64,000 nucleotides of DNA from Calothrix sp. NIES-4105. Its GTDB lineage: Bacteria > Cyanobacteriota > Cyanobacteriia > Cyanobacteriales > Nostocaceae. The first letter of the stretch is position 1. Each line of letters opens with the position of its first letter. The translations under genes and the position numbers were made by a program. The notes under the pieces are model-generated. The model ran no database searches and was not told the origin of the DNA. It was given only the letters and a program-made list of their open reading frames with translations. The stretch is from assembly GCF_002368415.1 (NCBI RefSeq), contig NZ_AP018290.1, positions 8,299,717 to 8,363,716 on the forward strand. The letters are read 5' to 3'. This document shows, piece after piece, positions 1-8,909 of this stretch.

Positions 1-751
1 TATTTTCTGGAACCGCAACAGCCGCGCGATTCGATTTGAACTCAACCAATGTTAAACTTGTCTCAGAATCAAACATTCGCGAATAGCGTCCGCTAACATC
101 CGTTCGAGCAAATTCTTCATTTCCACCAAAAGAGTTTTGTGTCAACGCATTTGCGCTCCGAAAGCTTCCAGCATTCTTGTAAGTAATAAAGTCTCCATTA
201 TTTGGAGTTGCAATTTTACCCTCTAAAGAAATTGAATCTAAAAGACTGCCATCTTTATTGTTATATAACATTAACGAAACTAGACCTTCAGAGACAGCAC
301 TCTCTTCTACAGGATTATCAATTGAAGTCAAAAGATGTAAAAAACCACTGAAGTCAAAAGAGAATGTGCCACCTTTAGGAACCAAGAAATTATATCCAAT
401 TACTCCAGCAATGCTTTCGGCGTAAGCAACATCATCCGCGCGTTTACCAGTCACCTTGCTAAAAGAAGTGTTATTCGCAAACGTCTTTTCAACATCATCG
501 AACTTCCTAAAGTTTGCCTCTGCCGTAGCATCTGCCGTGGCGCCACCAATACCGCTTGGACTAATGGTCTTTGTAAAAGTTCCTGCACCAGTGAAAATAT
601 TTGTTGGGTTAATGCTGAAATTCCCTAGCTGAAACTTAGCTTCTGAAGATGCCAAAGTTGCAGCTTGGACAGGTACACTAGCAATTAACGTTGCAATCGC
701 AGGAGCTGCTACCAGTAAAAAATGTTTTACTAACCCTAAATCTCTTGGCAT
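1..751 (-). CDS. secreted PEP-CTERM-like protein, C-terminus outside window (partial)
   Basis: The reading frame runs from an ATG at 751 down to base 1 without a stop, so about 250 residues are visible and the 3' end is missing. The first ~30 residues are a signal peptide: a few basic residues, then a hydrophobic stretch (LLVAAPAIATLIASVPVQA) ending in an A-x-A type cleavage site. The rest is polar, rich in S, T, N, G and F and has no cysteine. The last visible residues include AVAVPEN, which resembles the Val-Pro-Glu start of a PEP-CTERM sorting signal, but the transmembrane helix and basic tail that would prove it are outside the window. Inference: an extracellular or surface protein of unknown function. 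It has no same-strand partner nearby. Confidence 0.72.
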   Translation of the reverse strand, partial: MPRDLGLVKHFLLVAAPAIATLIASVPVQAATLASSEAKFQLGNFSINPTNIFTGAGTFTKTISPSGIGGATADATAEANFRKFDDVEKTFANNTSFSKVTGKRADDVAYAESIAGVIGYNFLVPKGGTFSFDFSGFLHLLTSIDNPVEESAVSEGLVSLMLYNNKDGSLLDSISLEGKIATPNNGDFITYKNAGSFRSANALTQNSFGGNEEFARTDVSGRYSRMFDSETSLTLVEFKSNRAAVAVPEN

Positions 752-1255
752 TCGATTATTCCAAATAATTGTTAAATGAACTACAATAGGCAAGCTCAAA
801 TAACTGCCTTATTTATAAGACAGTCTGCAAAATCGCTTGCTTCCGTATAGTTTGACTACCAAATCAAACTACGCGCGCAATCTCTACAGTTTTATATGTG
901 ATGCCTCAATACGTTGCCAACAAAAGAATATATGCATTGTCGCATTGCCAACTAGGCAATAAACCTAGATAGTAGATGTGCTTGTGTAACTATACTAAAC
1001 TCGTAACCGTATTAAAAGTCTAATCTTTGTATAAAAATACTTATTAATCTTTTAAAGAAATATGAAGCTATCAGTAATAATACAAATCCAATATAAACAA
1101 GTTTCAAAAACGTCAACAGTAAATATACTTAATTGCACTTAATTACACTTAATTATCTTACCCAAATTCTCTAACCCCCCTTTATTAAGTGGGTTGGGGG
1201 ATCAAAACTACAATATATAAATATCGTAGGACAGGTGAAACACCTATTCTACGCT
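752..1255. other. gene-free AT-rich stretch
   Basis: About 500 bases lie between the start of the secreted protein gene and the end of the zinc-ribbon gene. They hold a three-unit decamer array (1127-1156) and a C-rich/G-rich pair around 1171-1200 (CCCCCC, then GGGTTGGGGG) that resembles the dispersed hairpin repeat also seen near 41.3, 41.6 and 42.9 kb. No convincing small gene or RNA was seen. Confidence 0.5.
1127..1156. repeat. three tandem decamers (ACTTAATTRC-like)
   Basis: Three consecutive 10-base units (ACTTAATTGC, ACTTAATTAC, ACTTAATTAT) sit in the intergenic region. The same format, exactly three 10-mers, recurs with different sequence at 10957-10986 and 19466-19495. Confidence 0.7.
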
Positions 1256-1666
1256 CTAACTCTTCATCAACCGATTACGAATGCTTAAAAGTTTTTCCTG
1301 ACTGTTAACAGGACCTCGTGGTGATGGTACTTCAGTATTAGGCCAAGTTGCTAAATCAAAACAAGGACATGCAGTAGCTGGCATTCCCATATGCCGCATC
1401 GGAACTGGCATATCACACCGCGCGCAAGACTCAATACTCCATTGCGACCCCAAAAGCTCGGCAATTGTTTCGTGCGTACCTTCAAGATGATAACTACTCG
1501 GCGCCTCAATTATTTTCTGCCAGCATTCTTCAAATTCCGAGCTATAGCCACTAACCGCAAAAATCTTACCGGGCAGCAAGGTTGCCGTTCCGTTATTAAT
1601 AACAACACCTTTACCTAGCTGAAACCAATAAGCTAGATATTTTTTTACTTCATCTGATTTTGCCAT
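1256..1666 (-). CDS. small hypothetical protein with Cys-pair zinc-ribbon-like motif
   Basis: A 136-residue protein of unknown function. The N-terminal half is mixed alpha/beta with a KKYLAYWFQLGKGV segment. The C-terminal half carries a CARC pair near residue 82 and a CPC pair near residue 100, spaced as in a small zinc ribbon. No signal peptide or membrane helix is visible. I do not recognise a named family. The length, an ATG start and sensible amino-acid use support a real gene. It lies 177 bases downstream of cobU on the same strand, so co-transcription is possible but unproven. Confidence 0.68.
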   Translation of the reverse strand: MAKSDEVKKYLAYWFQLGKGVVINNGTATLLPGKIFAVSGYSSEFEECWQKIIEAPSSYHLEGTHETIAELLGSQWSIESCARCDMPVPMRHMGMPATACPCFDLATWPNTEVPSPRGPVNSQEKLLSIRNRLMKS

Positions 1667-1843
1667 GCTCCCATTATAAATTTTAATAATCAGGCCTCAT
1701 AGCCCCAATCATAAATAAAGACTTAAGAATACACACCAAACTCCTGTACGGGCGGGTTAACCTAAATTTCCGTTATCATACCAAGATATAGTAAACCCGC
1801 CCCTCCGTCCCTCTGCCCCTCCGCCCTCTCCACTCGGCACTCA

Positions 1844-2428
1844 TCACTCATCAATTGCCGTACCTAACACACCCAGATCAAGAGCATATCCACCAGTAAC
1901 CAAGTAAACCGTATCAGAAATTTTACTCAACCGCCGCACCAAGGAACCCAAACGGTCGCGAAATTTTCTGCCTATCAGATACGCTGGTACTACTCCCCAC
2001 CCAGTTTCTTCAGCAACGAATACAATATCGGCAGCGACTAGTTCGACTGTATTTAAAAATTCCTGTACAGTATTATCCCACTCAATATCTTCTTGCTCCA
2101 ATAGATTTGCCACCCAAGTCCCTAAAGAATCAACCAAAATACAGGTTTGTGCATTGACATTTGATAGTGCATGTGATAGTTCAATAGGCACTTCTAGCGT
2201 TAACCAGTTTTGCGGGCGCCGATGCAAATGCTGCTGAATCCGAGAAAGCCACTCCGGGTCATTAGCATCTCGATTTGATGTTGCTATATATACAACGTTT
2301 TTTGATTTTAAAGCTAGTTTTTCAGCCCACTCGCTTTTGCCAGAACGTGCGGGTCCTGTGATTAATGTAACTTTACCCAAAGTTTTTTCCTTCGTATATT
2401 TAACATACTGACTATCTGAGTTGATCAA
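1844..2428 (-). CDS. cobU: bifunctional adenosylcobinamide kinase / adenosylcobinamide-phosphate guanylyltransferase
   Basis: CobU/CobP phosphorylates adenosylcobinamide and then transfers GMP to give adenosylcobinamide-GDP in the nucleotide-loop assembly of cobalamin. The protein has the P-loop GPARSGKSEWAEKLA near residue 25, the YIATS segment and the RIQQHLHRRPQNW stretch carrying the conserved His region, then ILVDSLGTWVANLL and VFVAEETGWGVVP. Its 194 residues fit the family. The first usable start in frame is a TTG at 2428, about 18 residues before the conserved KVTLITGP; no in-frame ATG or GTG was found nearer, so the start is uncertain. It is isolated from other cobalamin genes. I looked upstream for a cobalamin riboswitch and saw no convincing B12 box. 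Confidence 0.92.
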   Translation of the reverse strand: MINSDSQYVKYTKEKTLGKVTLITGPARSGKSEWAEKLALKSKNVVYIATSNRDANDPEWLSRIQQHLHRRPQNWLTLEVPIELSHALSNVNAQTCILVDSLGTWVANLLEQEDIEWDNTVQEFLNTVELVAADIVFVAEETGWGVVPAYLIGRKFRDRLGSLVRRLSKISDTVYLVTGGYALDLGVLGTAIDE

Positions 2429-2470
2429 GCTTGCTTTAAAAATATAAGCACGATTTTTTTGTATAAATAG

Positions 2471-2488
2471 TATTTTGGCGCCAAAATA
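2471..2488. repeat. perfect 18-bp palindrome centred on GGCGCC
   Basis: TATTTTGGCGCCAAAATA is a perfect palindrome lying about 45 bases upstream of the cobU start and 230 upstream of the gene at 2718. It may simply be an extended member of the GGCGCC set, or an operator for cobU. Confidence 0.5.
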
Positions 2489-2717
2489 ATTTTTAGTAGA
2501 TAAAATTACTATCAGTGTTTTCGTCTATAAAATGTAGAGAATACAGGTTAAAGCAATTATCAGGGTTTTTGCCAATGATTAAGAGTGGAAGATAAATAAT
2601 TCTTAAAATACGGTGTCTTTAAATAAATGTTCCTTGTGCTTTCCACTTGCATCTAGGTACTTTTGCACTACTAAATCTATATTTCCGCACGGCAGTTTAT
2701 CAAGATAGGAATTTTTT

Positions 2718-3494
2718 ATGAAAGCAGGCATCAAGCGTATTGAGACGACCCTAGATAATTTAGTACCACAAAGTCCTACACAAGAAGCACCATTAGGGAC
2801 ACCATCACCTGTGTTATCTTTTCAAATCAATACTGGTAAGCAAACAACGCAAACACAACCTGAACCACAAATAAACAGTAAAACTACTGAAATACCACTA
2901 AATTCATCACACACACATGATTCTGTACAAGCTTTTTCTGTACAATCAACACAAGATGATGAATGGAGGGCGCCAGATTTACCGAAATTTAAAACTCCAG
3001 CTTTTACGAATCATCGCAACGGCGCCAATCCAGCACTTGCAAGTAATCTTCTTTCAGAAATTCAGCAAATAGTAACTAGTTGGCAAGTTGAGTTACAAAC
3101 AATCATTCGACAAATCCAAGACATTTATATTGAAGGTCCTATCGTTAACGGTTGGCTAGAGTCAGTACAAGCAACTGAAGTCACAATTGGAACCGCCGCA
3201 CTACGTCACGCCGAGGTTGACCGTTTAATGGACTATGTTGAAGAAATTTGTGCTACCCATTCCCAAAAATCAAAAGAATCACTACGTACTGGCTATCGTT
3301 TGTGCGGATTAGACGCTGCAGGTAAAGTATGGAGTCGTCCCTGTCCACCTGAACAAGTTGCAAGTGTCAGTATGGCTATCGCGCGCTACCAAAAGTTACG
3401 TCACCTATTAGAACGTAAACAATATCTAGAAAATCGCCTCTCTCAACTGTCAGAAACGCTTGTAATGTTGCATGGACATCTTCAGTCTCAGTAG
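2718..3494 (+). CDS. hypothetical protein with low-complexity N-terminus and coiled-coil C-terminus
   Basis: A 258-residue soluble protein that I cannot assign to a family. Residues 1-90 are low complexity, rich in P, Q, T and S (SPTQEAPLGTPSPV), and probably disordered. Residues 110-258 are helical: EIQQIVTSWQVELQTIIRQI, a basic/acidic middle part with HAEVDRLMDYVEEICATHS, and a leucine-rich tail (RHLLERKQYLENRLSQLSETL) that would form a coiled coil. No signal peptide, membrane helix or catalytic motif is evident. The ATG at 2718 follows the A-rich GATAGGAATTTTTT. It precedes the glycosyltransferase cassette by 198 bases, a gap that contains a dispersed palindromic repeat, so it is probably a separate transcription unit. 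Confidence 0.75.
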   Translation: MKAGIKRIETTLDNLVPQSPTQEAPLGTPSPVLSFQINTGKQTTQTQPEPQINSKTTEIPLNSSHTHDSVQAFSVQSTQDDEWRAPDLPKFKTPAFTNHRNGANPALASNLLSEIQQIVTSWQVELQTIIRQIQDIYIEGPIVNGWLESVQATEVTIGTAALRHAEVDRLMDYVEEICATHSQKSKESLRTGYRLCGLDAAGKVWSRPCPPEQVASVSMAIARYQKLRHLLERKQYLENRLSQLSETLVMLHGHLQSQ

Positions 3495-3592
3495 AATCTA
3501 GGCATAGAAATAAAGATAAGTGAAGTTTTTCCGAAAAAACTCGGTTGGTAAGCTTCAGAATTTTGGTATAGATTAGCATCATCAGCATAAAT

Positions 3593-3622
3593 CGTAGAGA
3601 CGCGGTTCACTACGTCTTTACG
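3593..3622. repeat. dispersed GTAGAGACG palindromic repeat, diverged copy
   Basis: CGTAGAGACG and CTACGTCTTTACG form an imperfect inverted repeat. It resembles the perfect copies at 6298, 23347 and 37460. It lies between the gene ending at 3494 and the glycosyltransferase at 3693. Confidence 0.5.
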
Positions 3623-3692
3623 ATGTAAATATGGAGATGTGTATCGCATTTTCATGTGCTGGTGAATGCACTAACTGTCCAATACATTCCCT

Positions 3693-4619
3693 ATGCCAGA
3701 GACGCTTATCTCAGCCATCATCTGTACTCACAATCGAGACACCTACTTAGGCGCCGCGATTGATAGCCTGCTGGCACAACAAACAGCCGTTGGTTTTGAA
3801 GTCGTAGTAGTCGATAATGGGTCAACCGACCGCACCCGGCAAATAGTAGAACAGCGGCTTTCAGATGCACGCCTACGTTACGTTTTTGAACCAGTCCTTG
3901 GTTTATCAGTCGCACGTAACACAGGTGCTAAATCGTCAAGCGGTAAAATCCTAGCCTATTTAGATGATGATGCTGAAGCTAGCGTTTCATGGTTAGATAC
4001 TTTGTACTTAGCTTTTGAAGCCAATTCAAAATTAGCGATAGCAGGTGGCAAAGTTACGCTTATTTATCCGCAAGGTCAGGGGGCGCCAGCATGGCTATCC
4101 CCTGGATTAGCGGCTAACTTAGGTGCATACGATTTAGGCGATAAAATTATATATATAGATAATCCTGGCTTAACTCCAAGAGGATTAAACTATGCGATTC
4201 GTCGCAGTTTCCTAGAAGAAGTTAGGGGTTTTGACACTAATCTTGGTCGAGTCGGCAAAAAATTATTATCAAACGAAGAACTACAAATGACCGAACTTGC
4301 GATTCAAAAAGGTTGGCAAGTTGCTTATCTTCCCGAAGCCAAAGCAGCACATAACGTTCAAGCCGAACGTTTGCAACGCAGTTGGTTTTTCAATCGCGGT
4401 TGGTGGCAAGGCATTAGCGAGTGTTATCGTGAACAGCTAGCAGGTAAAGCGGGCATTGGACAATTAGGACGCGGCAGCGAGAGATTTTTACGTGGTTTAT
4501 ATAAATCAGTACAATATATATCTGACCCAGCCGAACGCTTTGATAAACTTGTATACGCCTACGGTCAAATTGGCTATTTAAACGCTGCCATTCAAGGTCT
4601 TCTATCAAAAAAGAATTAG
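3693..4619 (+). CDS. glycosyltransferase family 2 (GT-A fold)
   Basis: A 308-residue inverting glycosyltransferase, likely cytoplasmic and acting on a polysaccharide precursor. It begins with the family-2 nucleotide-sugar motif ISAIICTHNRDTYLGAAIDS, followed by VVVVDNGSTDRT near residue 45. The DDD metal/donor motif is in LAYLDDDAEA near residue 90. The acceptor half contains RGLNYAIRRSFLEEVRGFD and NEELQMTELAIQKGW, the ED-like segment of the fold. There is no membrane helix. It is the first gene of a cassette: the next glycosyltransferase starts 32 bases downstream and a WcaF-like acetyltransferase follows. Donor and acceptor sugars cannot be read from sequence. Inference: exopolysaccharide or sheath synthesis. 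Confidence 0.92.
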   Translation: MPETLISAIICTHNRDTYLGAAIDSLLAQQTAVGFEVVVVDNGSTDRTRQIVEQRLSDARLRYVFEPVLGLSVARNTGAKSSSGKILAYLDDDAEASVSWLDTLYLAFEANSKLAIAGGKVTLIYPQGQGAPAWLSPGLAANLGAYDLGDKIIYIDNPGLTPRGLNYAIRRSFLEEVRGFDTNLGRVGKKLLSNEELQMTELAIQKGWQVAYLPEAKAAHNVQAERLQRSWFFNRGWWQGISECYREQLAGKAGIGQLGRGSERFLRGLYKSVQYISDPAERFDKLVYAYGQIGYLNAAIQGLLSKKN

Positions 4620-4651
4620 TTTAATCAAAATTAATCAATAACATAAAGATT

Positions 4652-5605
4652 ATGTCTAACAAAGTACCAGTTTCCGTCATTATCCCAGCTAAAAACGAAG
4701 AAGCCAATTTACCCGCTTGTCTTGCTAGCTTACAGCGAGCCTCGGAAATATTTGTTGTAGACTCGCAAAGTACAGATAAAAGTGCGGAAATAGCTCAAAG
4801 TTACGGCGCTTCAGTCGTTCAATTCCACTTCAACGGACGCTGGCCTAAAAAGAAAAACTGGTCTTTAGATAATTTACCATTCCGTAACGAGTGGATATTA
4901 ATAGTCGATTGTGATGAGCGCATAACCCCAGAACTGTGGGACGAAATAGCTTTATCCATCCAAAACAACCAACCTAACCAACCTCAGTTTGATGGTTACT
5001 ACCTCAACCGTCGCGTATTCTTTATGGGTAAATGGATTCGCCACGGAGGTAAATATCCCGACTGGAATCTACGCCTATTCAAGCACAAACTCGGACGTTA
5101 CGAAAACCTCAACACCGAAGAAATCCGTAACACAGGCGATAACGAAGTTCACGAACACGTCATTCTCAAAGGGGAAGTCGGCTACCTCAAAAATGACATG
5201 CTTCATGAAGACTTTCGTGATTTATTCCACTGGTTAGAAAGACACAACCGTTATTCAAATTGGGAAGCGCGCGTTTACTATAACATCCTTACAGGTCAAG
5301 ATGACGACGGCACAATCGGCGCCTCATTATTCGGTGATGCAGTTCAACGCAAGCGCTTCTTAAAGAAAATTTGGGTAAGACTACCATTCAAACCCCTCCT
5401 ACGTTTCATATTGTTCTACATCATCCAACGCGGCTTCAAGGACGGCAAAGCAGGTTACATATACGGTCGCTTACTAAGTCAATATGAATACCAAATTGGA
5501 GTAAAACTCTACGAACTACGCAACTGTAACGGTCAACTAAACACAGCCAAAAAGCAAGCAAAATCATCAGCCCCAAAACTGCAACAAAAACAAGAAGCCA
5601 TATAA
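4652..5605 (+). CDS. glycosyltransferase family 2, WaaE/KdtX-like
   Basis: A 317-residue GT2 enzyme. It starts with VPVSVIIPAKNEEANLPACL, then IFVVDSQSTDKSAEIAQSYGA near residue 35 and the metal-binding ILIVDCDERIT near residue 90. A YYLNRRVFFMGKWIRHGGKYPDWNLRLF segment near residue 120 is typical of the subfamily that includes LPS core heptosyl/glucosyl transferases such as WaaE. The C-terminal third is basic (RKRFLKKIWVRLPFKPLLRFILFYIIQRGFKDG) with an amphipathic or re-entrant hydrophobic stretch suited to membrane contact. It sits 32 bases after the first glycosyltransferase and is probably co-transcribed. A repeat-filled gap of 103 bases separates it from the acetyltransferase. Confidence 0.92.
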   Translation: MSNKVPVSVIIPAKNEEANLPACLASLQRASEIFVVDSQSTDKSAEIAQSYGASVVQFHFNGRWPKKKNWSLDNLPFRNEWILIVDCDERITPELWDEIALSIQNNQPNQPQFDGYYLNRRVFFMGKWIRHGGKYPDWNLRLFKHKLGRYENLNTEEIRNTGDNEVHEHVILKGEVGYLKNDMLHEDFRDLFHWLERHNRYSNWEARVYYNILTGQDDDGTIGASLFGDAVQRKRFLKKIWVRLPFKPLLRFILFYIIQRGFKDGKAGYIYGRLLSQYEYQIGVKLYELRNCNGQLNTAKKQAKSSAPKLQQKQEAI

Positions 5606-5610
5606 CACCA

Positions 5611-5697
5611 TCTTGTGGAACTCTAATCCTTGCCCGTCTATTAAAAGTAAGTGGGCGCTCCGGGATGCCCACCCCACAAGATGCCCATCCCACAAGA
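5611..5697. repeat. dispersed CTTGTGG...CCACAAG hairpin repeat
   Basis: ATCTTGTGG at 5611 is matched by CCACAAGAT and CCCATCCCACAAGA near 5676-5697, with CCTTGCCCGTCT in the interior. Related copies lie at 27045, 32841, 38376 and 53605. It sits inside the polysaccharide cassette and can fold into an RNA hairpin, so it may attenuate read-through or stabilise the message. Confidence 0.6.
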
Positions 5698-5708
5698 CAA
5701 TATATTTT

Positions 5709-6305
5709 ATGATTAGCGATATCAAAAACCAAGAAGAACTAAAACCATTCATGGATTTAAGCAAATATGACCAATCTTGGTTTAACCGAGGGCGCCCAAG
5801 TTGGTACATATTGCTATGGTGGTTCGTGCAAGCCATTACATTTCCCTTAACTCCCCACCCATTTAATGGATTACGTTGTGCAATACTACGATTATTCGGT
5901 GCCCGTATTGGCAAAAAAGTATTAATTCGACCAACCGCGCGTTTTACATATCCTTGGAAAGTAACAATAGGCGATTACAGTTGGATTGGTGATGACGTTG
6001 TTTTTTACAGCTTAGACCACATCAACATCGGCAATAACTGCGTCATTTCACAAAAAAGCTATCTATGTACAGGTAGTCACGACATTCTAGACCCAGCATT
6101 CGGTCTAAAAACCGATGCCATTACCATCAATGATGGCGCCTGGGTTGCAGCAGACTGCTTCATTGCACCAGGTGTAAATATTGGAACAAATGCAGTTATC
6201 GGCGCCCGCAGCAGTGTTTTTACCAACATGCCACCTGGACAAGTTTGTGTAGGTAGTCCATGTCGTCCAAGACACCCACGAATCAAAACTCCTGTACAGA
6301 CGTGA
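5709..6305 (+). CDS. WcaF-like acyltransferase (left-handed beta-helix, hexapeptide repeats)
   Basis: Predicted O-acetyltransferase that modifies a polysaccharide sugar using acetyl-CoA. The 198-residue protein has an N-terminal WFNRGRPSWYILLWWFVQAITF hydrophobic segment and then hexapeptide-repeat sequence: ARIGKKVLIRPTARFTYPWKVTIGD, INIGNNCVISQKSYLCTGSHD, GAWVAADCFIAPGVNIGTNAVIGARSSVF. The catalytic His is probably in CTGSHDI. I chose the ATG at 5709. The frame is open upstream to 5613, but that stretch is the CTTGTGG repeat, not protein. The last codons (PVQT and the TGA) are contributed by a 20-bp palindrome at 6298-6317. It is the third gene of the glycosyltransferase cassette and converges on the adenylate cyclase. 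Confidence 0.87.
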   Translation: MISDIKNQEELKPFMDLSKYDQSWFNRGRPSWYILLWWFVQAITFPLTPHPFNGLRCAILRLFGARIGKKVLIRPTARFTYPWKVTIGDYSWIGDDVVFYSLDHINIGNNCVISQKSYLCTGSHDILDPAFGLKTDAITINDGAWVAADCFIAPGVNIGTNAVIGARSSVFTNMPPGQVCVGSPCRPRHPRIKTPVQT

Positions 6306-6317
6306 CATGTCACGTCT
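6298..6317. terminator. perfect 20-bp palindrome between convergent genes
   Basis: AGACGTGACATGTCACGTCT is self-complementary over all 20 bases. It contains the stop codon of the acetyltransferase (6303-6305) and ends one base before the stop of the convergent cyclase (6318). It belongs to the GTAGAGACG family. There is no T-run, so a terminator role is inferred only from position. Confidence 0.5.
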
Positions 6318-8675
6318 CTACATCTCCCGTTTACCAATTAACAAATAAGTTGCCATCTTGCCTTTACCTTTGACTTCAATTTCTCCGCGCGCTTCAAAAA
6401 TAAATTCATCACGCAAAAGATTATACGTAGCTTCTGATACTTGTATTTTCCCAATCAAACCGTGTGATTCCATACGGCTAGCTATATTTACTGTATCTCC
6501 CCAAAGGTCATAGGTAAACTTTTTGATTCCAATTACACCTGCAACAACAGAACCACTGTGAATACCAATACGAATATTAAAGTTCTGGTGATTATCAATA
6601 TTAAAAATTCTGATTGCATTATGCATATCAAGTGCCATACAAGCTATTGCATACGCATGGTCGAGGCGCCGTTTTGGTAAACCACCGACTACCATATACG
6701 CATCACCGATAGTTTTAATTTTTTCTAACCCATAATATTCGCTCAGATGGTCAAAAGCTGAAAAAATCTGGTTGAGTAAATTTACTAGTTGAATTGCACT
6801 CAACTGCGATGATATCTTTGTAAAATCAACTATATCAGCAAACAAAACTGACACATCCGTAAAATTCTCCGCAATGTTACCTGGTTGCTTTTTAAGACGA
6901 TTAGCTATTGTTTCTGGTAAAATATTCAGTAACAAACGTTCGGTTTGTTCTTGCTGCTGACGAAGCGCAGTTTCTGTAGCAACCCGGCGTGTAATGTTGC
7001 GGAAAATACCGCGCGTTGCAACTGGCTTGTTATCAACAAATTTACAACTTATATTACCCTCTAAAATAACTTTCTCACCCTGCGACGTTAAAAACGCTGT
7101 TTGTATATCAATTTTTTCACCTGCCAAAACTCTGCAAAAATAGGAGCGAAAGTGTTGCTGATACTCAGGATGGATAATTTCAAACATGTTTAAACGAGTC
7201 ACTTCATTTTCGCTATATCCCAAGGTTTCACACCAAGCACGATTTACATATATAAACTTTCCGTAAAAAGTTACCGACTGAATCAAATCATTCGCGTTTT
7301 CAAACAAATCGCGATAACGTTCTTCACTTTCTAAAAGTGCTTCTTCTGCGTGTTTGCGCTTGATAAACTCAGCAATTTGGTTGCCAACCGATATTAGTAG
7401 TTGTAGTAAATCTACATCAGGTGTTTGCACGTCGCGACTGAAAAAAGTCATTACACCAAAAATTTGATTATCATCTAGGATGGGAAAACCAAACGCACCT
7501 CGTAGTCCAGCTTCAGCAGCAGCAAGCGATCTTACATCAATTTCAATTTGTATATCTCGTATCCATAGTGGAGAATGCATCGACCAAATTCGACCTGGTA
7601 AACCGACACCAGTAGTATATGTAGTTTGCCAACTTACTGATTTAAATGAGCGTGCAGCAACAGTACGCGAAGACCACACTTCTACACATCTTAGAATTGG
7701 ATTTACATAAGAATGTAATGAACCATTAGAAGGCATCGTAATATGCTGGTTTGGTGTCCATAGTTCTCCTAAATCCCACCCTAAATTTTCGCAAATAGCC
7801 TGGATTATTTTTGGTATTGTCACAGAAATACTTGCCGACTCCGATAAAATGCGAGTCACCGCAAATTGGGCGCCATGATGCTGCTGTCTACGTCGTCGAG
7901 TTGTAATATCTCGACCGACATAAACAATATCTTCTAAACCTTCGACCTTTTTCTCAATTACTGAACACGAAAAAGCAACTAATATTTTTTCTCGAGTTTT
8001 AGTACGACAAATAACTTCTACATTTTGAAAATATTTTTTAAACAAATTACGTTGTTGAACCGCCTGCTGCAATAATTGATTATCATCGATTAATATTGAA
8101 ATTGGTTGCTCTATCAGTTCAGCTTCGGTATACCCAAATAACTCAGTTGCAGATCGATTCACCTTCTTAATCTTTCCAAATTTTGTTGTCACTATCAAGG
8201 CATCCGCCATTGAAGTGATAATTTTATCCATATAATTTTTATACGATGTCAAAACACTTGATAGCAAATTTGTTTCATTCAATTGTTGTGAAAGTCTTTG
8301 CTTTACTAACATTTGACTTGTGACATCTTCAATCAAAATGATTAAACGTCCTGAATTATTCTCTTCTTTTTCACCAAGAATATAAATATCAATATATAAA
8401 TCAAATTGATTTTCCTGACTTCGGCAAATTGCTTCAATCTCAAATAATTCTTCTTGACCGTCCAATATAGATAACAATACATCCTCTGATCCAATGAACT
8501 CTGGAAAAGCTTGTCGAACATCTTCACCAATAATTACCTGTTCAGAGTTTTGAGCAAATCGCTCAACACAATCAGATGTACTAATAATTTTAAAATTGGC
8601 ATCTACTTCTAAACGCTCAAATTTACGCGGCACCTGATATTTGTTGAAAATTCGGTTGAGTACCTGGTATTTCAT
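6318..8675 (-). CDS. PAS/GAF sensor adenylate cyclase (class III)
   Basis: Makes cAMP from ATP under control of sensory domains. In the 785 residues I read PAS-like (about 22-120), PAS (150-265, ADALIVTTKFGKIKKVNRSATELFGYTEAEL), GAF (280-440, VTRILSESASISVTIPKIIQAICENLGW region), PAS-PAC (450-560) and a class III cyclase domain (600-780). The cyclase keeps the metal aspartates (LFADIVDF and GDAYMV), the adenine-selecting Lys in EKIKTIGD and the partner Asp in FTYDLWGDTVN, plus NIASRMES for the transition-state Asn/Arg. It therefore reads as an active adenylate rather than guanylate cyclase. No membrane helix is visible, so it is cytosolic. Ligands of the PAS and GAF domains are unknown. It lies 234 bases from a same-strand GGDEF gene. 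Confidence 0.93.
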   Translation of the reverse strand: MKYQVLNRIFNKYQVPRKFERLEVDANFKIISTSDCVERFAQNSEQVIIGEDVRQAFPEFIGSEDVLLSILDGQEELFEIEAICRSQENQFDLYIDIYILGEKEENNSGRLIILIEDVTSQMLVKQRLSQQLNETNLLSSVLTSYKNYMDKIITSMADALIVTTKFGKIKKVNRSATELFGYTEAELIEQPISILIDDNQLLQQAVQQRNLFKKYFQNVEVICRTKTREKILVAFSCSVIEKKVEGLEDIVYVGRDITTRRRRQQHHGAQFAVTRILSESASISVTIPKIIQAICENLGWDLGELWTPNQHITMPSNGSLHSYVNPILRCVEVWSSRTVAARSFKSVSWQTTYTTGVGLPGRIWSMHSPLWIRDIQIEIDVRSLAAAEAGLRGAFGFPILDDNQIFGVMTFFSRDVQTPDVDLLQLLISVGNQIAEFIKRKHAEEALLESEERYRDLFENANDLIQSVTFYGKFIYVNRAWCETLGYSENEVTRLNMFEIIHPEYQQHFRSYFCRVLAGEKIDIQTAFLTSQGEKVILEGNISCKFVDNKPVATRGIFRNITRRVATETALRQQQEQTERLLLNILPETIANRLKKQPGNIAENFTDVSVLFADIVDFTKISSQLSAIQLVNLLNQIFSAFDHLSEYYGLEKIKTIGDAYMVVGGLPKRRLDHAYAIACMALDMHNAIRIFNIDNHQNFNIRIGIHSGSVVAGVIGIKKFTYDLWGDTVNIASRMESHGLIGKIQVSEATYNLLRDEFIFEARGEIEVKGKGKMATYLLIGKREM

Positions 8676-8909
8676 TGTGGTACGAAAGTAATTATACTTA
8701 TTTATTAAAAAATGTATGACCTTTGTAGCACCACTGATAACTCATGCCTTATAAATCGATTCGACCTAGAAACCCGGTTTCTTTGGAAAAAACTGACATA
8801 TATAAGTTTAATAGGGATAAACAGATATAGCTGCACTGCGAATCTATAACGGTTGCGACTAGTATCAATAACGTTTTATATAACAGTGTTATACATTAAT
8901 ATTAGTGCC

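Noticed and set aside
2429..2717. Cobalamin riboswitch before cobU
   Set aside because: No recognisable B12-box (GCCACTG) or surrounding structure was seen on the minus strand.
5613..5708. Upstream extension of the WcaF-like acetyltransferase
   Set aside because: The extra 32 codons are made of the CTTGTGG dispersed repeat and do not resemble the family; ATG 5709 gives the normal N-terminus.
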